Source of the DNA: an uncultured Eubacteriales bacterium
GTDB taxonomy: Bacteria; Bacillota; Clostridia; Christensenellales; UBA1242
Length of the DNA: 8,141 bases
Direction of reading: 5' to 3'
Assembly (NCBI GenBank): GCA_900557655.1
Contig: USTX01000024.1
Span: forward strand, 1-8,141
The notes under the pieces were generated by a model, which made no database searches, had not been told where the DNA came from, and saw only the letters and a list, made by a program, of their open reading frames with translations. A program made the translations under genes and the position numbers. How positions within the stretch are numbered: the stretch's first letter is position 1; every line of letters starts with the position of its first letter. Of this stretch, positions 1-5,767 are shown in pieces.

Positions 1-45
1 GATTTGGATGAAGATGACACAAATAAAAAGCCCGATATTGGATAA
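1..45 (+). CDS. Possible C-terminal end of an upstream plus-strand gene (partial)
   Basis: Reading from base 1, frame 1 is open and would encode DLDEDDTNKKPDIG followed by TAA at 43-45. The tail is acidic and hydrophilic, as is common at protein C-termini. The stop codon falls inside the bidirectional terminator, which is what one expects for two convergent genes sharing one terminator (yebC comes from the other side). Fourteen codons are too few to identify a family, and frame 2 is also open (to 90), so this is only a suggestion. Confidence 0.3.
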   Translation, partial: DLDEDDTNKKPDIG

Positions 46-83
46 GTGTACTCATTCGTACTCGCGTCCAATTCGGGCTTTTT
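25..83. terminator. Bidirectional intrinsic terminator downstream of yebC
   Basis: AAAAAGCCCGA-TATTGGA on the left pairs with TCCAATTCGGGCTTTTT on the right, giving about 17 pairs with one bulged T. The apical region holds a small GTAC/GTAC inner helix. There is an A tract on the left arm and a T tract on the right arm, so the hairpin is followed by U residues when read on either strand. On the minus strand it ends the yebC transcript 35 nt after the stop codon; on the plus strand it would end whatever gene enters from the left. Confidence 0.85.
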
Positions 84-117
84 AAATTTGCTGGCATATT
101 CGCCAAAGATTGACGTT

Positions 118-837
118 TTACTGTAGGTTGGTGTAAACCTCCTGCACATCATCCAACTCCTCAAGCTTGTCTTTTAACTTTTCAATGCTTTCGGCCTGAC
201 TCTCGTCAAGAGGAATAAGGTTGCTTGAAACGTATTCAACCTCGCTTGAAATAACATTAAAGCCCGCATCTTCAAAGGCTTTTGAAACGGCGTGAAAGGC
301 CTCGGGGCTAGTGTAGATAACAAACCCGTCTTCCTCGGTTATTACGTCGTCAGCACCCGCTTCAATCGCTGCCATCATAACGTCGTCTTCACTTGCGCCA
401 TCCTTTGGTTCAAGCATAATAACGCCCTTGCGGTCAAACATATACATAACGCTGCCGCTGGTGCCAAGAGACCCGCCGTGCTTATCAAAAAGATGGCGAA
501 CATCGCTTGCGGTTCGGTTACGGTTATCCGTTAAACACTCAACGATAAATGCAACGCCATGAGGTCCATAGCCTTCATAGGTTATCGCCTCAAAGTTGTC
601 AGTATCAGTTGCGCCGCTGGCCTTTTTGATACTGCGCTGAATGGTGTCATTAGGCATATTGTTTTGCTTAGCTTTTTGGATAACGTCATAAAGCTTGCTG
701 TTGGTTGATGGGTCAGCTCCTCCTGCCTTAACCGCCACCGCAAGTTCACGCCCGATTTTTGTAAAGATATTTGAACGCGCCTTATCGGCTTTGTCTTTTG
801 TTGCTTTTATGTTATGGAACTTGCTGTGTCCACTCAT
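118..837 (-). CDS. yebC: YebC/PmpR/TACO1-family protein
   Basis: A 239-residue protein, the usual length of the family. It begins MSGHSKFHNIKATKDKADKA, matching the conserved MSGHSKW-x-IK signature except that the usual Trp is Phe. GRELAVAVKAGGADPSTNSK, YEGYGPHGVAFIVECLTDNR and the GSVMYMFDRKG segment are further family blocks. YebC proteins are cytoplasmic. Some were described as transcriptional regulators (PmpR), while work on mitochondrial TACO1 and bacterial YebC points to relief of ribosome stalling on proline-rich sequences. The start is an ATG with AAAGGAG 7 nt upstream. The gene has its own promoter (871-900) and follows a TrmH-family methyltransferase gene, so it may also receive read-through. 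The family call is secure; which of the two roles applies here cannot be read from sequence. Confidence 0.95.
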   Translation of the reverse strand: MSGHSKFHNIKATKDKADKARSNIFTKIGRELAVAVKAGGADPSTNSKLYDVIQKAKQNNMPNDTIQRSIKKASGATDTDNFEAITYEGYGPHGVAFIVECLTDNRNRTASDVRHLFDKHGGSLGTSGSVMYMFDRKGVIMLEPKDGASEDDVMMAAIEAGADDVITEEDGFVIYTSPEAFHAVSKAFEDAGFNVISSEVEYVSSNLIPLDESQAESIEKLKDKLEELDDVQEVYTNLQ

Positions 838-870
838 TGTTATTCTCCTTTAAACTTACTTTTCTTTGGT

Positions 871-900
871 ATTTTACCACACTCGCCCGCCCTTACGCAA
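871..900 (-). promoter_or_regulatory. Predicted sigma-A promoter for yebC
   Basis: On the minus strand TTGCGT (895-900) is separated by 18 bp from TAAAAT (871-876). A TG dinucleotide one base upstream of the -10 box (extended -10, TGGTAAAAT) compensates for the weak -35. Predicted initiation is near 864, about 27 nt before the yebC ATG. It lies in the 94-bp gap between trmH and yebC. Confidence 0.55.
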
Positions 901-931
901 GCGCTTTTAAGACATAGTGATTTTTTATTGG

Positions 932-1699
932 TTAAAGCTCTTTGCCTTTAAGCGTATACATCATAATGCTTGCGCACACGCCCGCGTTAAGGCTTTCCAT
1001 CTCGCTTTTCATCGGCAGTGATATTATTTTGTCCGCCGCTTCTCTAAGCGTTTTGCTTGGCCCATTCGCCTCGTTGCCAATAACAAGGCAATAGTTTTCG
1101 TCCGGCAGTTGCGCATTAAAAATGTTTTTGCCCGCCATATCCGCAACGAAAATTTCGATGCCCGCGCTGTTACACTTTTCAATCAACACGTCTTCGCTTA
1201 TAGGATAAAATCGCGCGAAATAGATACCGCTTGCGCTGCTTCTTACCGTTTTGGGGTTATATACGTCAACCGTGTCAATCAAAACAATATCGTTAAACCC
1301 CGTCGCAACGGCCGAGCGGATAATTGTGCCAAGGTTTCCGGGGTCACTTATCCTGTCAAGCACCAAAAACGGCTGGCTGGTTGGGTTAAACTCGCGGCTT
1401 GGTTTCATCTCTACCTGCGCCATAATGCCCTGCGGCGTCACCGTTTCGCTTATTTTGTTAAAAAGTTTGTCAGTCACAACAATTGGCACTCGCCCGAACC
1501 GTGAGATAATATCGCTAAACTCGTCTTGCTTGCTTTCGCTAACAAAAAGTTTGGTCACATTCGCGCCGCTGTAAAGCGCCTCTTTTACTGACTTAATGCC
1601 CTCGATAACATACTCGCCATAAAACTTGCGGTATTTTTTTTCGCTTAAACTTTTAAGCGTTTTGATATTTGCATTATCCGCGCTTGAAATTATATCCAT
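932..1699 (-). CDS. TrmH/SpoU-family RNA 2'-O-methyltransferase
   Basis: A SPOUT (trefoil-knot) methyltransferase of 255 residues that transfers a methyl group from S-adenosylmethionine to a ribose 2'-OH in rRNA or tRNA. The N-terminal substrate-binding domain is marked by YVIEGIKSVKEAL (about residues 30-42). The three SpoU motifs follow in order: NLGTIIRSAVATGF (motif 1, about 122-135), LVIGNEANGPS (motif 2) and SLPMKSEMESLNAGVCASIM (motif 3, near the C-terminus). In motif 3 the Gly that often follows IPMx is Ser. I start the gene at ATG 1699, preceded by purine-rich GGGGGAAGG. The in-frame TTG at 1711 would add four residues but has no ribosome binding site and lies at the terminator's U tract. 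The gene sits 45 nt after rplT, separated from it by an intrinsic terminator. The exact RNA target (RlmB-like or other) is not resolved. Confidence 0.92.
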   Translation of the reverse strand: MDIISSADNANIKTLKSLSEKKYRKFYGEYVIEGIKSVKEALYSGANVTKLFVSESKQDEFSDIISRFGRVPIVVTDKLFNKISETVTPQGIMAQVEMKPSREFNPTSQPFLVLDRISDPGNLGTIIRSAVATGFNDIVLIDTVDVYNPKTVRSSASGIYFARFYPISEDVLIEKCNSAGIEIFVADMAGKNIFNAQLPDENYCLVIGNEANGPSKTLREAADKIISLPMKSEMESLNAGVCASIMMYTLKGKEL

Positions 1700-1713
1700 A
1701 CCTTCCCCCAAAC

Positions 1714-1741
1714 AAAAATACGGGGCAAAAACCCCGCGTAT
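1714..1741 (-). terminator. Intrinsic terminator after rplT
   Basis: On the minus strand ATACGCGGGG, loop TTTTTG, then CCCCGTAT and TTTTTG. It is a GC-rich stem with a two-base bulge followed by five U residues, starting 3 nt past the rplT stop codon. It ends the infC-rpmI-rplT transcript. The trmH start codon lies only 14 nt beyond its U tract, so trmH expression probably depends on read-through here; no separate trmH promoter is evident. Confidence 0.8.
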
Positions 1742-1744
1742 TAA

Positions 1745-2101
1745 CTATTTGCTTAAAGCAGTTTTTGCTTGCTCAGCAAGAGCCTTAAAGGCCTCTTTGT
1801 CGCTTACTGCGATTTCAGCAAGTGACTTGCGGTTAAGCTCAATCCCAGCAAGTTTTAAACCGTGCATAAGTTTGCTGTAACTAAGGTCATAAACTCGTGC
1901 TTCGGCGTTGATACGTGCAATCCAAAGAGTTCTAAAATCTCTTTTCTTGTTTTTACGTCCAACGTAAGCATAGTTTTCGCTTTTCATAACCGCTTCGCGC
2001 GCTACTCTGTACAGCGTAGACTTGCTTCCACGATAGCCCTTGGCAGCCTTTAAAACTTTCTTTCTTTTTTTGTTAGCATTAACGCCTCTTTTAATTCTCA
2101 T
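1745..2101 (-). CDS. rplT: 50S ribosomal protein L20
   Basis: A basic 118-residue protein of exactly the usual L20 size. [40 protein letters not shown] and [17 protein letters not shown] are the conserved blocks. The extended basic N-terminus (about residues 1-60) threads into 23S rRNA, and the globular C-terminal half binds domain II. L20 is an early assembly protein; in several bacteria it also represses its own operon by binding the mRNA leader, and a suitable leader is present upstream of infC. The ATG is preceded by AAGGAG 7 nt away. That ribosome binding site overlaps the rpmI stop codon, which fits tight translational coupling. The operon terminator follows directly. Confidence 0.98.
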   Translation of the reverse strand: MRIKRGVNANKKRKKVLKAAKGYRGSKSTLYRVAREAVMKSENYAYVGRKNKKRDFRTLWIARINAEARVYDLSYSKLMHGLKLAGIELNRKSLAEIAVSDKEAFKALAEQAKTALSK

Positions 2102-2112
2102 AGTCTTTCTCC

Positions 2113-2313
2113 TTAATCTTGGCTACCAACCAATTTTTTGATAGTTTTTTCCTGAGTTGAAGAAACATACGCGGTTTGACGCAAGCCTCTTTTTCTCTTG
2201 GTTTCTTTCTTGGTTAAAATGTGTCTTTTGTTTTGTTTTGCTCTTTTAATCTTGCCGCTTTTTAAAACTACGAAACGCTTTTTAGCAGCACTGTTACTTT
2301 TTTGTTTTGGCAT
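2113..2313 (-). CDS. rpmI: 50S ribosomal protein L35
   Basis: A 66-residue, very basic protein matching L35 in size and in its blocks: [14 protein letters not shown] at the start, [15 protein letters not shown] in the middle, and [12 protein letters not shown]. It is a structural component of the large ribosomal subunit. The middle position in infC-rpmI-rplT is the conserved gene order in bacteria. The ATG has AGGAG about 9 nt upstream, and that site overlaps the infC stop codon (TAAGGAG). Spacing to both neighbours is about 11-12 nt, so the three genes are one translational unit. Nothing unusual was seen. Confidence 0.97.
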   Translation of the reverse strand: MPKQKSNSAAKKRFVVLKSGKIKRAKQNKRHILTKKETKRKRGLRQTAYVSSTQEKTIKKLVGSQD

Positions 2314-2325
2314 TGTTTTTTCTCC

Positions 2326-2841
2326 TTATTTACTTGTTTTTGGTGCAAGAATCATTAAAATGTTTCTTCCTTCCACTTTTGGTTCTTTCTCTTTGGTTGC
2401 AAATTCACTTACAAGGTTATAAAAATCGTTGCAGATTTCAATACCCTTCATAAAATAGGCTTGCTGACGCCCGCGCATTCTTAAAGCGACCTTAACTTTG
2501 TTGCCCGCTTGCAAAAATTTGGTTGCGTTTTTGGCCTTAACTTGCATGTCATGAAGCTCAATCGTCATCGAAAGCTGAACCTCTTTAAGTTCAACAACCT
2601 TTTGGTTTTTTCGCTGCTCTTTCTCGCGCTTCATCTGGTCAAACCTAAATTTGCCATAATCCATAATTCGGCACACTGGTGGCACAGCGTTTGGCGAAAT
2701 CTTAACAAGGTCAAGCCCCGCCTCATCAGCAAGATGATTAGCCTCTTTCGCGCTCATTATCCCAAGTTGAGATCCATCAGCGCCGATAACGCGAACCTGA
2801 GCGTCATTAATTTCACCATTTAATTGATGTTCTTGTTTGAT
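2326..2841 (-). CDS. infC: Translation initiation factor IF-3, AUC start codon
   Basis: IF-3 binds the 30S subunit, keeps the subunits apart and checks start-codon/initiator-tRNA pairing. The protein is 171 residues, normal for the family. The N-terminal domain begins at LNGEINDAQVRVIGADGSQL and contains LVKISPNAVPPVCRIMDYGK. The basic linker is FRFDQMKREKEQRKNQK. The C-terminal domain carries VQLSMTIELHDMQVKAKNA and ends EGRNILMILAPK. I place the start at ATC (2839-2841) because AAGGAGG (2850-2856) lies exactly 8 nt upstream and the resulting N-terminus matches known IF-3 proteins. Non-standard AUU/AUC starts are typical of infC and let IF-3 repress its own translation. An in-frame TTG at 2937 would add 32 residues, but these coincide with the leader hairpins and resemble nothing in IF-3. 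Confidence 0.95.
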   Translation of the reverse strand: MKQEHQLNGEINDAQVRVIGADGSQLGIMSAKEANHLADEAGLDLVKISPNAVPPVCRIMDYGKFRFDQMKREKEQRKNQKVVELKEVQLSMTIELHDMQVKAKNATKFLQAGNKVKVALRMRGRQQAYFMKGIEICNDFYNLVSEFATKEKEPKVEGRNILMILAPKTSK

Positions 2842-3015
2842 AGTTGTATCCTCCTTGACTATCGCATAAAACTTGTATTTATAAGAAAAGATGGCCCGAG
2901 TTTCAAGCCATCTTTCACCAAACACATACCCAAACAAAACGGGTTTTTAAAAGTGTTTTAACCAAGAAAAATCTTTCATTCGCTTGGTGAGAAGTGGCCT
3001 TCTTCTTTTCAATAC
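2842..3015 (-). ncRNA. Structured infC operon leader with attenuator, L20-leader-like
   Basis: The predicted transcript has a leader of about 170 nt before infC. AAAGATGGC (2907-2915) pairs perfectly with GCCATCTTT (2887-2895), followed by TCTTAT: a terminator-like hairpin ending about 30 nt before the ribosome binding site. Upstream, ACCAAG (2983-2988) can pair with CTTGGT (2961-2966). Alternatively TCACCAA (2984-2990) pairs with TTGGTGA (2915-2921), enclosing AACAC/GTGTT (2953-2957 with 2921-2925) and ACCC/GGGT (2941-2944 with 2928-2931). The two choices exclude each other. In low-GC Gram-positives this operon is controlled by L20 binding to a leader that mimics its 23S rRNA site and promotes termination. 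Position and architecture fit, but I could not score it against the Rfam L20 leader model. The hairpin U tract is short. Confidence 0.6.
2850..2856 (-). promoter_or_regulatory. Ribosome binding site that fixes the infC start
   Basis: AAGGAGG on the minus strand, a perfect anti-SD complement, is 8 nt before ATC (2839-2841). No ATG, GTG or TTG in the infC frame lies at a usable distance, so the site selects the AUC codon as initiator. Confidence 0.85.
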
Positions 3016-3021
3016 GCTGGT

Positions 3022-3050
3022 ATTTTATACCATTAAATTAAGTTTGTCAA
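3022..3050 (-). promoter_or_regulatory. Sigma-A promoter of the infC-rpmI-rplT operon
   Basis: On the minus strand a consensus TTGACA (3045-3050) is followed at 17 bp by TAAAAT (3022-3027, one mismatch to TATAAT). Initiation is expected near 3015. It begins only about 10 bp after the stop codon of the 86-residue upstream gene, with no terminator in between. Confidence 0.8.
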
Positions 3051-3060
3051 GTGTTTTTTG

Positions 3061-3321
3061 TTATTTTGTGTATTCGTCTTGTGCATCGCGGATAAGGCCG
3101 TCAACATAATCGTATGCCATAACCTCGGCCATCTTAATGCTTACGCTAGCAGGCGCCGTAAGTTCGCGCACCAACTTATCATCAACATAGGTATAAACGC
3201 CGTCTTTGATAAACTTTTTATTAAGATATCTTGCAATTTGAATTTTATAACCGCGATAATCTTCAATCGTTTCGCTGAAATTGCCTTTTGAAAAATCTCT
3301 TGTTTCGCTTAAATATGTCAT
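3061..3321 (-). CDS. Small protein of unknown function (86 aa)
   Basis: I do not recognise this family. The gene is well supported: the ATG at 3321 has AAAGGAG 9 nt upstream and a perfect consensus promoter just ahead of it. A longer reading from TTG 3348 is excluded, because that codon overlaps the -10 box. The protein is soluble and hydrophilic, with no signal peptide, membrane segment or cysteine. Its middle (DYRGYKIQIARYLNKK, GVYTYVDDKLVREL) looks like alternating beta strands. The C-terminal part (SVSIKMAEVMAYDYVDGLIR) looks like one amphipathic helix ending in the acidic tail DAQDEYTK. It sits between thrS and the infC operon. No terminator follows, so its transcript should run into the infC leader. 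Codon use and base composition look like those of its neighbours. Confidence 0.75.
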   Translation of the reverse strand: MTYLSETRDFSKGNFSETIEDYRGYKIQIARYLNKKFIKDGVYTYVDDKLVRELTAPASVSIKMAEVMAYDYVDGLIRDAQDEYTK

Positions 3322-3347
3322 ACCAACTTTCTCCTTTAAGTAGTGCA

Positions 3348-3376
3348 ATTATACCACATCCGCGTCATTTTGTCAA
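3348..3376 (-). promoter_or_regulatory. Perfect consensus sigma-A promoter for the 86-aa gene
   Basis: TTGACA (3371-3376), 17-bp spacer, TATAAT (3348-3353) on the minus strand, with a TG one base upstream of the -10 box (TGGTATAAT). Initiation is expected near 3341, giving a leader of about 20 nt that contains the AAAGGAG site. All twelve hexamer bases match consensus, implying strong constitutive transcription. Confidence 0.85.
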
Positions 3377-3390
3377 GAGTAGTCAATGAA

Positions 3391-3557
3391 GTTAAAAGTG
3401 AAAAATGAAAACAAGCAGATTAAATAGCCACGTCACTGCGTTCCTCGCAATGACAATAGTAAAATCGCAATGACAAATGTAAATGTCATTACGATGAGGC
3501 CATAGGCCGACGTGGTAATCCCAGCAACATTTCAACTTTAAACTTTCAACTTTATTC
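3391..3557 (-). repeat. Dispersed imperfect palindromic repeat, copy 1 (thrS-infC gap)
   Basis: This is the gene-free stretch after thrS. Outer arms CCACGTC (3428-3434) and GACGTGG (3509-3515) form an inverted repeat. TCGCAATGACAA occurs twice, exactly 20 bp apart (3445-3456 and 3465-3476). The thrS-proximal edge is a tract read on the minus strand as AAAGTTGAAAGTTTAAAG then TTGAAATGTTG; the far edge is an A-rich tract (3391-3412). A shorter relative lies at 6661-6732 in the opposite orientation. The GTCATTGCGAGGA...GTGGC type of palindrome recurs as a dispersed repeat in many bacterial genomes, which is recalled knowledge and not checked here. There is no transposase gene; it could be a REP- or MITE-like element. 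Confidence 0.65.
3464..3495 (-). terminator. Hairpin inside the repeat, possible thrS terminator
   Basis: On the minus strand ATCGTAATGACA, an 8-nt loop, then TGTCATTGCGAT form a 12-pair stem with one G-U wobble, followed by TTTTAC. It is the strongest hairpin downstream of thrS and may serve as its terminator. The U tract is poor and the stem is AT-rich, so it may instead simply be part of the repeat. Confidence 0.4.
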
Positions 3558-5462
3558 TTAGTTTTTCTCGCGGGTTTTGATTTGGCGCAAGGTTTCGGCG
3601 ATAAAGTCGTCAAGTTTAACGTCTTTAAGTTCGATATTTCCGCGTTTGCGCACGCTGATAGTTCCAGCCGCCACCTCGTTTTCGCCAACGATAATCATAT
3701 TAGGTATTTTCTGCATTTGCGCCATCTTGATTTTGTAACCAATCTTCTCTGCGCGCACGTCAAGCTCAGTACGAATGCCCGCTTCTTTAAGTTTATCAGC
3801 AATTTGTTTAGCATACTCGCTTGACTTGTCTGTAACGTTCATAACAATCGCCTGAACTGGGCTAAGCCACGTAGGGAATGCGCCCGCGAAATGCTCCGTT
3901 ATAACGCCAAAAAACCTTTCAACCGACCCAAAAATTACGCGGTGAACCATAATAGGCTCTTTGTGCGTCCCGTCGGCGTCCATATACGTAAGGTTAAAGC
4001 GCTTAGGCAGTTGCATATCAAGTTGAATGGTTCCGCACTGCCACGTCCTGCCGATTGCGTCTTTGATATGAATATCAATCTTTGGCCCATAGAACGCGCC
4101 GTCTCCCTCGTTGATAACAAATTCTTTGCCAAGGTGTGTAAGGGCGTTTTTAAGGCAGGTTTCAGCATGCTGCCACTCGCTAAGTTCGCCAATGTGATTG
4201 TCTGGCATAGTTGAAAGTTCAAGGTGATAAGTCAGGCCAAACACCTTATACATATTGTCAACAAGTTTGATGATGCCCGCAACTTCCGTTTCAATTTGGT
4301 CAGGCGTCATAAAGATGTGCGCATCATCTTGCGTAAAGCAACGCACTCTAAACAAGCCATGCAATGTGCCACTTGCCTCATGACGATGAACCTTGCCAAG
4401 TTCCGCAACGCGCATAGGAAACTCGCGATAACTATGCAGCCTTTCTTTATAATAAAGCATACCTCCTGGGCAGTTCATAGGCTTAATAGCAAAGTCGTCG
4501 TCTTCAACCTTAAAGGTATACATATTCTTTTTATAGTGATCCCAGTGACCACTCTTTTCCCAAAGTTCACGGTTAAGCGCAATTGGCGTTGTTATTTCAA
4601 CATAACCTGCCTTTGCATGCTCTTCTCGCCAAAAATTGATAAGCTCGTTTATTACTATTTGCCCCTTTGGCATAAAGAATGGCATCCCAGGTGCATAGTC
4701 ACTTAAAAAGAACAAGTCAAGTTCTTTGCCAAGTTTGCGGTGGTCACGCTTTTCGGCCTCTTCAATCATCTTGAAATAGTCATCCATCTCGCTTTGCTTG
4801 TCAAAACATACGCCATAAACGCGGCTAAGCATCTTGTTATGCTCATCGCCTCGCCAGTATGCTCCCGCAAGTTTGGTAAGCTTAAACGCCTTAATCATAC
4901 CCGTAGATTTAAGGTGTGGGCCGCGGCAGACGTCAAAAAAGTCGCCCTGGGCGTAGATAGTTATCTTTTCGCCCTCTGGGATAGCATCAATAAGCTCGAT
5001 TTTGAATGGCTCATCATTTTCGTCCATAAGTTTGATGGCCTGCGCGCGAGTTATTTCTTTACGCTTAATTTCAAAATTGGCCTTAATTATGCGCTTCATT
5101 TCGGCCTCAATCTTGCCAAGATCCTCTTGGGTTATTGGTGTTTTAAAGTCAAAGTCATAATAAAACCCTTCGTTAGTTGCGGGGCCGATTGATAACTTGG
5201 CCGTTGGATAAATCGCCTTAACCGCCTGCGCCATAATGTGCGCGCAAGTGTGACGCATAACCATCTTGTATTCAGGGTCTTTTGGCGTTATGATGGTAAG
5301 TTTAGTGTCTTGGTTAAGCTTGGTTTGAAGGTCAACCAGCTCGTCACCAATCTTGCCACAAACCGCAACGCGCGCCAACCCCTCGCTGATGCTTTCAGCA
5401 ATCTGGGCAACCGTTGTTCCCTTGCGATACTCTCTTACTTCATCTCTTAATTGAATTTTCAT
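3558..5462 (-). CDS. thrS: Threonyl-tRNA synthetase (class II)
   Basis: Charges tRNA-Thr with threonine in the cytoplasm. The 634-residue protein has the full bacterial layout. A TGS domain covers about 1-60. The editing domain, which clears Ser-tRNA-Thr, has the HxxxH pair (H71, H75) and C179/H183 in FFDVCRGPH. The class II catalytic core has motif 2 FRVRCFTQDDAHIF (371-384) and motif 3 HRVIFGSVERFFG (from 507). The anticodon-binding domain is about 535-634. The active-site zinc ligands are present as C331 (MNCPGGM), H382 and H507. Many ThrRS read MNCPGHM at the first of these; here the His is Gly, which should not affect zinc binding. ATG 5462 has AAAGGAG 8 nt upstream. Expression is controlled by the T-box leader. 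ytxC lies just upstream, as in Bacillus. Confidence 0.98.
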   Translation of the reverse strand: MKIQLRDEVREYRKGTTVAQIAESISEGLARVAVCGKIGDELVDLQTKLNQDTKLTIITPKDPEYKMVMRHTCAHIMAQAVKAIYPTAKLSIGPATNEGFYYDFDFKTPITQEDLGKIEAEMKRIIKANFEIKRKEITRAQAIKLMDENDEPFKIELIDAIPEGEKITIYAQGDFFDVCRGPHLKSTGMIKAFKLTKLAGAYWRGDEHNKMLSRVYGVCFDKQSEMDDYFKMIEEAEKRDHRKLGKELDLFFLSDYAPGMPFFMPKGQIVINELINFWREEHAKAGYVEITTPIALNRELWEKSGHWDHYKKNMYTFKVEDDDFAIKPMNCPGGMLYYKERLHSYREFPMRVAELGKVHRHEASGTLHGLFRVRCFTQDDAHIFMTPDQIETEVAGIIKLVDNMYKVFGLTYHLELSTMPDNHIGELSEWQHAETCLKNALTHLGKEFVINEGDGAFYGPKIDIHIKDAIGRTWQCGTIQLDMQLPKRFNLTYMDADGTHKEPIMVHRVIFGSVERFFGVITEHFAGAFPTWLSPVQAIVMNVTDKSSEYAKQIADKLKEAGIRTELDVRAEKIGYKIKMAQMQKIPNMIIVGENEVAAGTISVRKRGNIELKDVKLDDFIAETLRQIKTREKN

Positions 5463-5485
5463 ATCTGTTTCTCCTTTTTTGCATT

Positions 5486-5531
5486 AAAAAACGCCCTTAC
5501 ACTAGCCCATTTTTGGGTAAGCATAAGGACG
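5486..5531 (-). terminator. Regulatory terminator of the thrS T-box
   Basis: CGTCCTTATGCTTACCCA (5514-5531) pairs with TGGGCTAGTGTAAGGGCG (5492-5509) over 18 positions with two mismatches and a few G-U pairs, followed by six U (5486-5491). Its 5' arm overlaps the antiterminator 3' arm, so the two folds exclude each other. Confidence 0.92.
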
Positions 5532-5706
5532 AAGTTTACTCCGCGGTTCCACCTTATTTGCACGCTTAGCGCGCCACTTTTATTAAGATGAGTGCTTAAA
5601 TACAACGTAAAGTGGTTTCACTTGCGCTTGTTTGCTTGCCTTACAGCCGATGGGCAAACTCTCTTGAAAACGATTGACGCAACCTACTTGTCTTTACCTT
5701 TAAACA
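5486..5706 (-). ncRNA. T-box riboswitch, threonine specifier (ACC)
   Basis: The leader of thrS carries the T-box sequence AAGGTGGAACCGCGG (5541-5555). Stem I is recognisable: GTAAAG (5692-5697) pairs with CTTTAC (5607-5612), then an internal loop, then TTGCG (5678-5682) pairs with CGCAA (5622-5626). The 3' side of the loop reads GTGAA-ACC-A, so the specifier is ACC (5614-5616), a threonine codon that matches the downstream gene. The opposite side has the usual AGTAG. UGGA (5548-5551) in the antiterminator bulge would pair with the UCCA end of tRNA-Thr. The antiterminator pairs ATAAGG (5552-5557) with CCTTAT (5523-5528), which is also the 5' arm of the terminator. Uncharged tRNA-Thr should thus switch thrS on. 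Confidence 0.95.
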
Positions 5707-5712
5707 ACAACT

Positions 5713-5741
5713 ATTATACCCGCCGCCCCCGACCTTGTCAA
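5713..5741 (-). promoter_or_regulatory. Perfect consensus sigma-A promoter of thrS
   Basis: TTGACA (5736-5741), 17-bp GC-rich spacer, TATAAT (5713-5718) on the minus strand. Initiation is expected near 5706, 14 nt or less before T-box Stem I. A 12-bp palindrome, TTGTC-AA-GACAA (5735-5746), overlaps the -35 box. Confidence 0.88.
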
Positions 5742-5767
5742 GACAATTTCACAACAATTTTGTTAAA

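Noticed and set aside
2842..2937. N-terminal extension of IF-3 from TTG 2937
   Set aside because: The segment overlaps the attenuator hairpin, lacks a ribosome binding site, and the strong AAGGAGG is placed for ATC 2839-2841.
3322..3348. Nine-residue extension of the 86-aa protein from TTG 3348
   Set aside because: The TTG overlaps the perfect -10 box, so it is upstream of the transcription start.
3445..3476. Two TCGCAATGACAA units considered as a CRISPR array
   Set aside because: Only two 12-bp units with 8-bp spacing inside a palindromic element, and no cas genes.
3392..3688. 98-residue minus-strand open frame over the thrS end and repeat
   Set aside because: It starts inside thrS in another frame and runs through the dispersed repeat; composition is low-complexity and no ribosome binding site is present.
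4224..4706. 160-residue and neighbouring (4740-5192) plus-strand open frames
   Set aside because: Antisense to thrS, a strongly conserved enzyme; the frames are open only because of the codon bias of thrS.
5463..5767. Small RNA or tRNA gene in the long thrS leader
   Set aside because: The stretch is fully explained by promoter, T-box Stem I, specifier loop, antiterminator and terminator.
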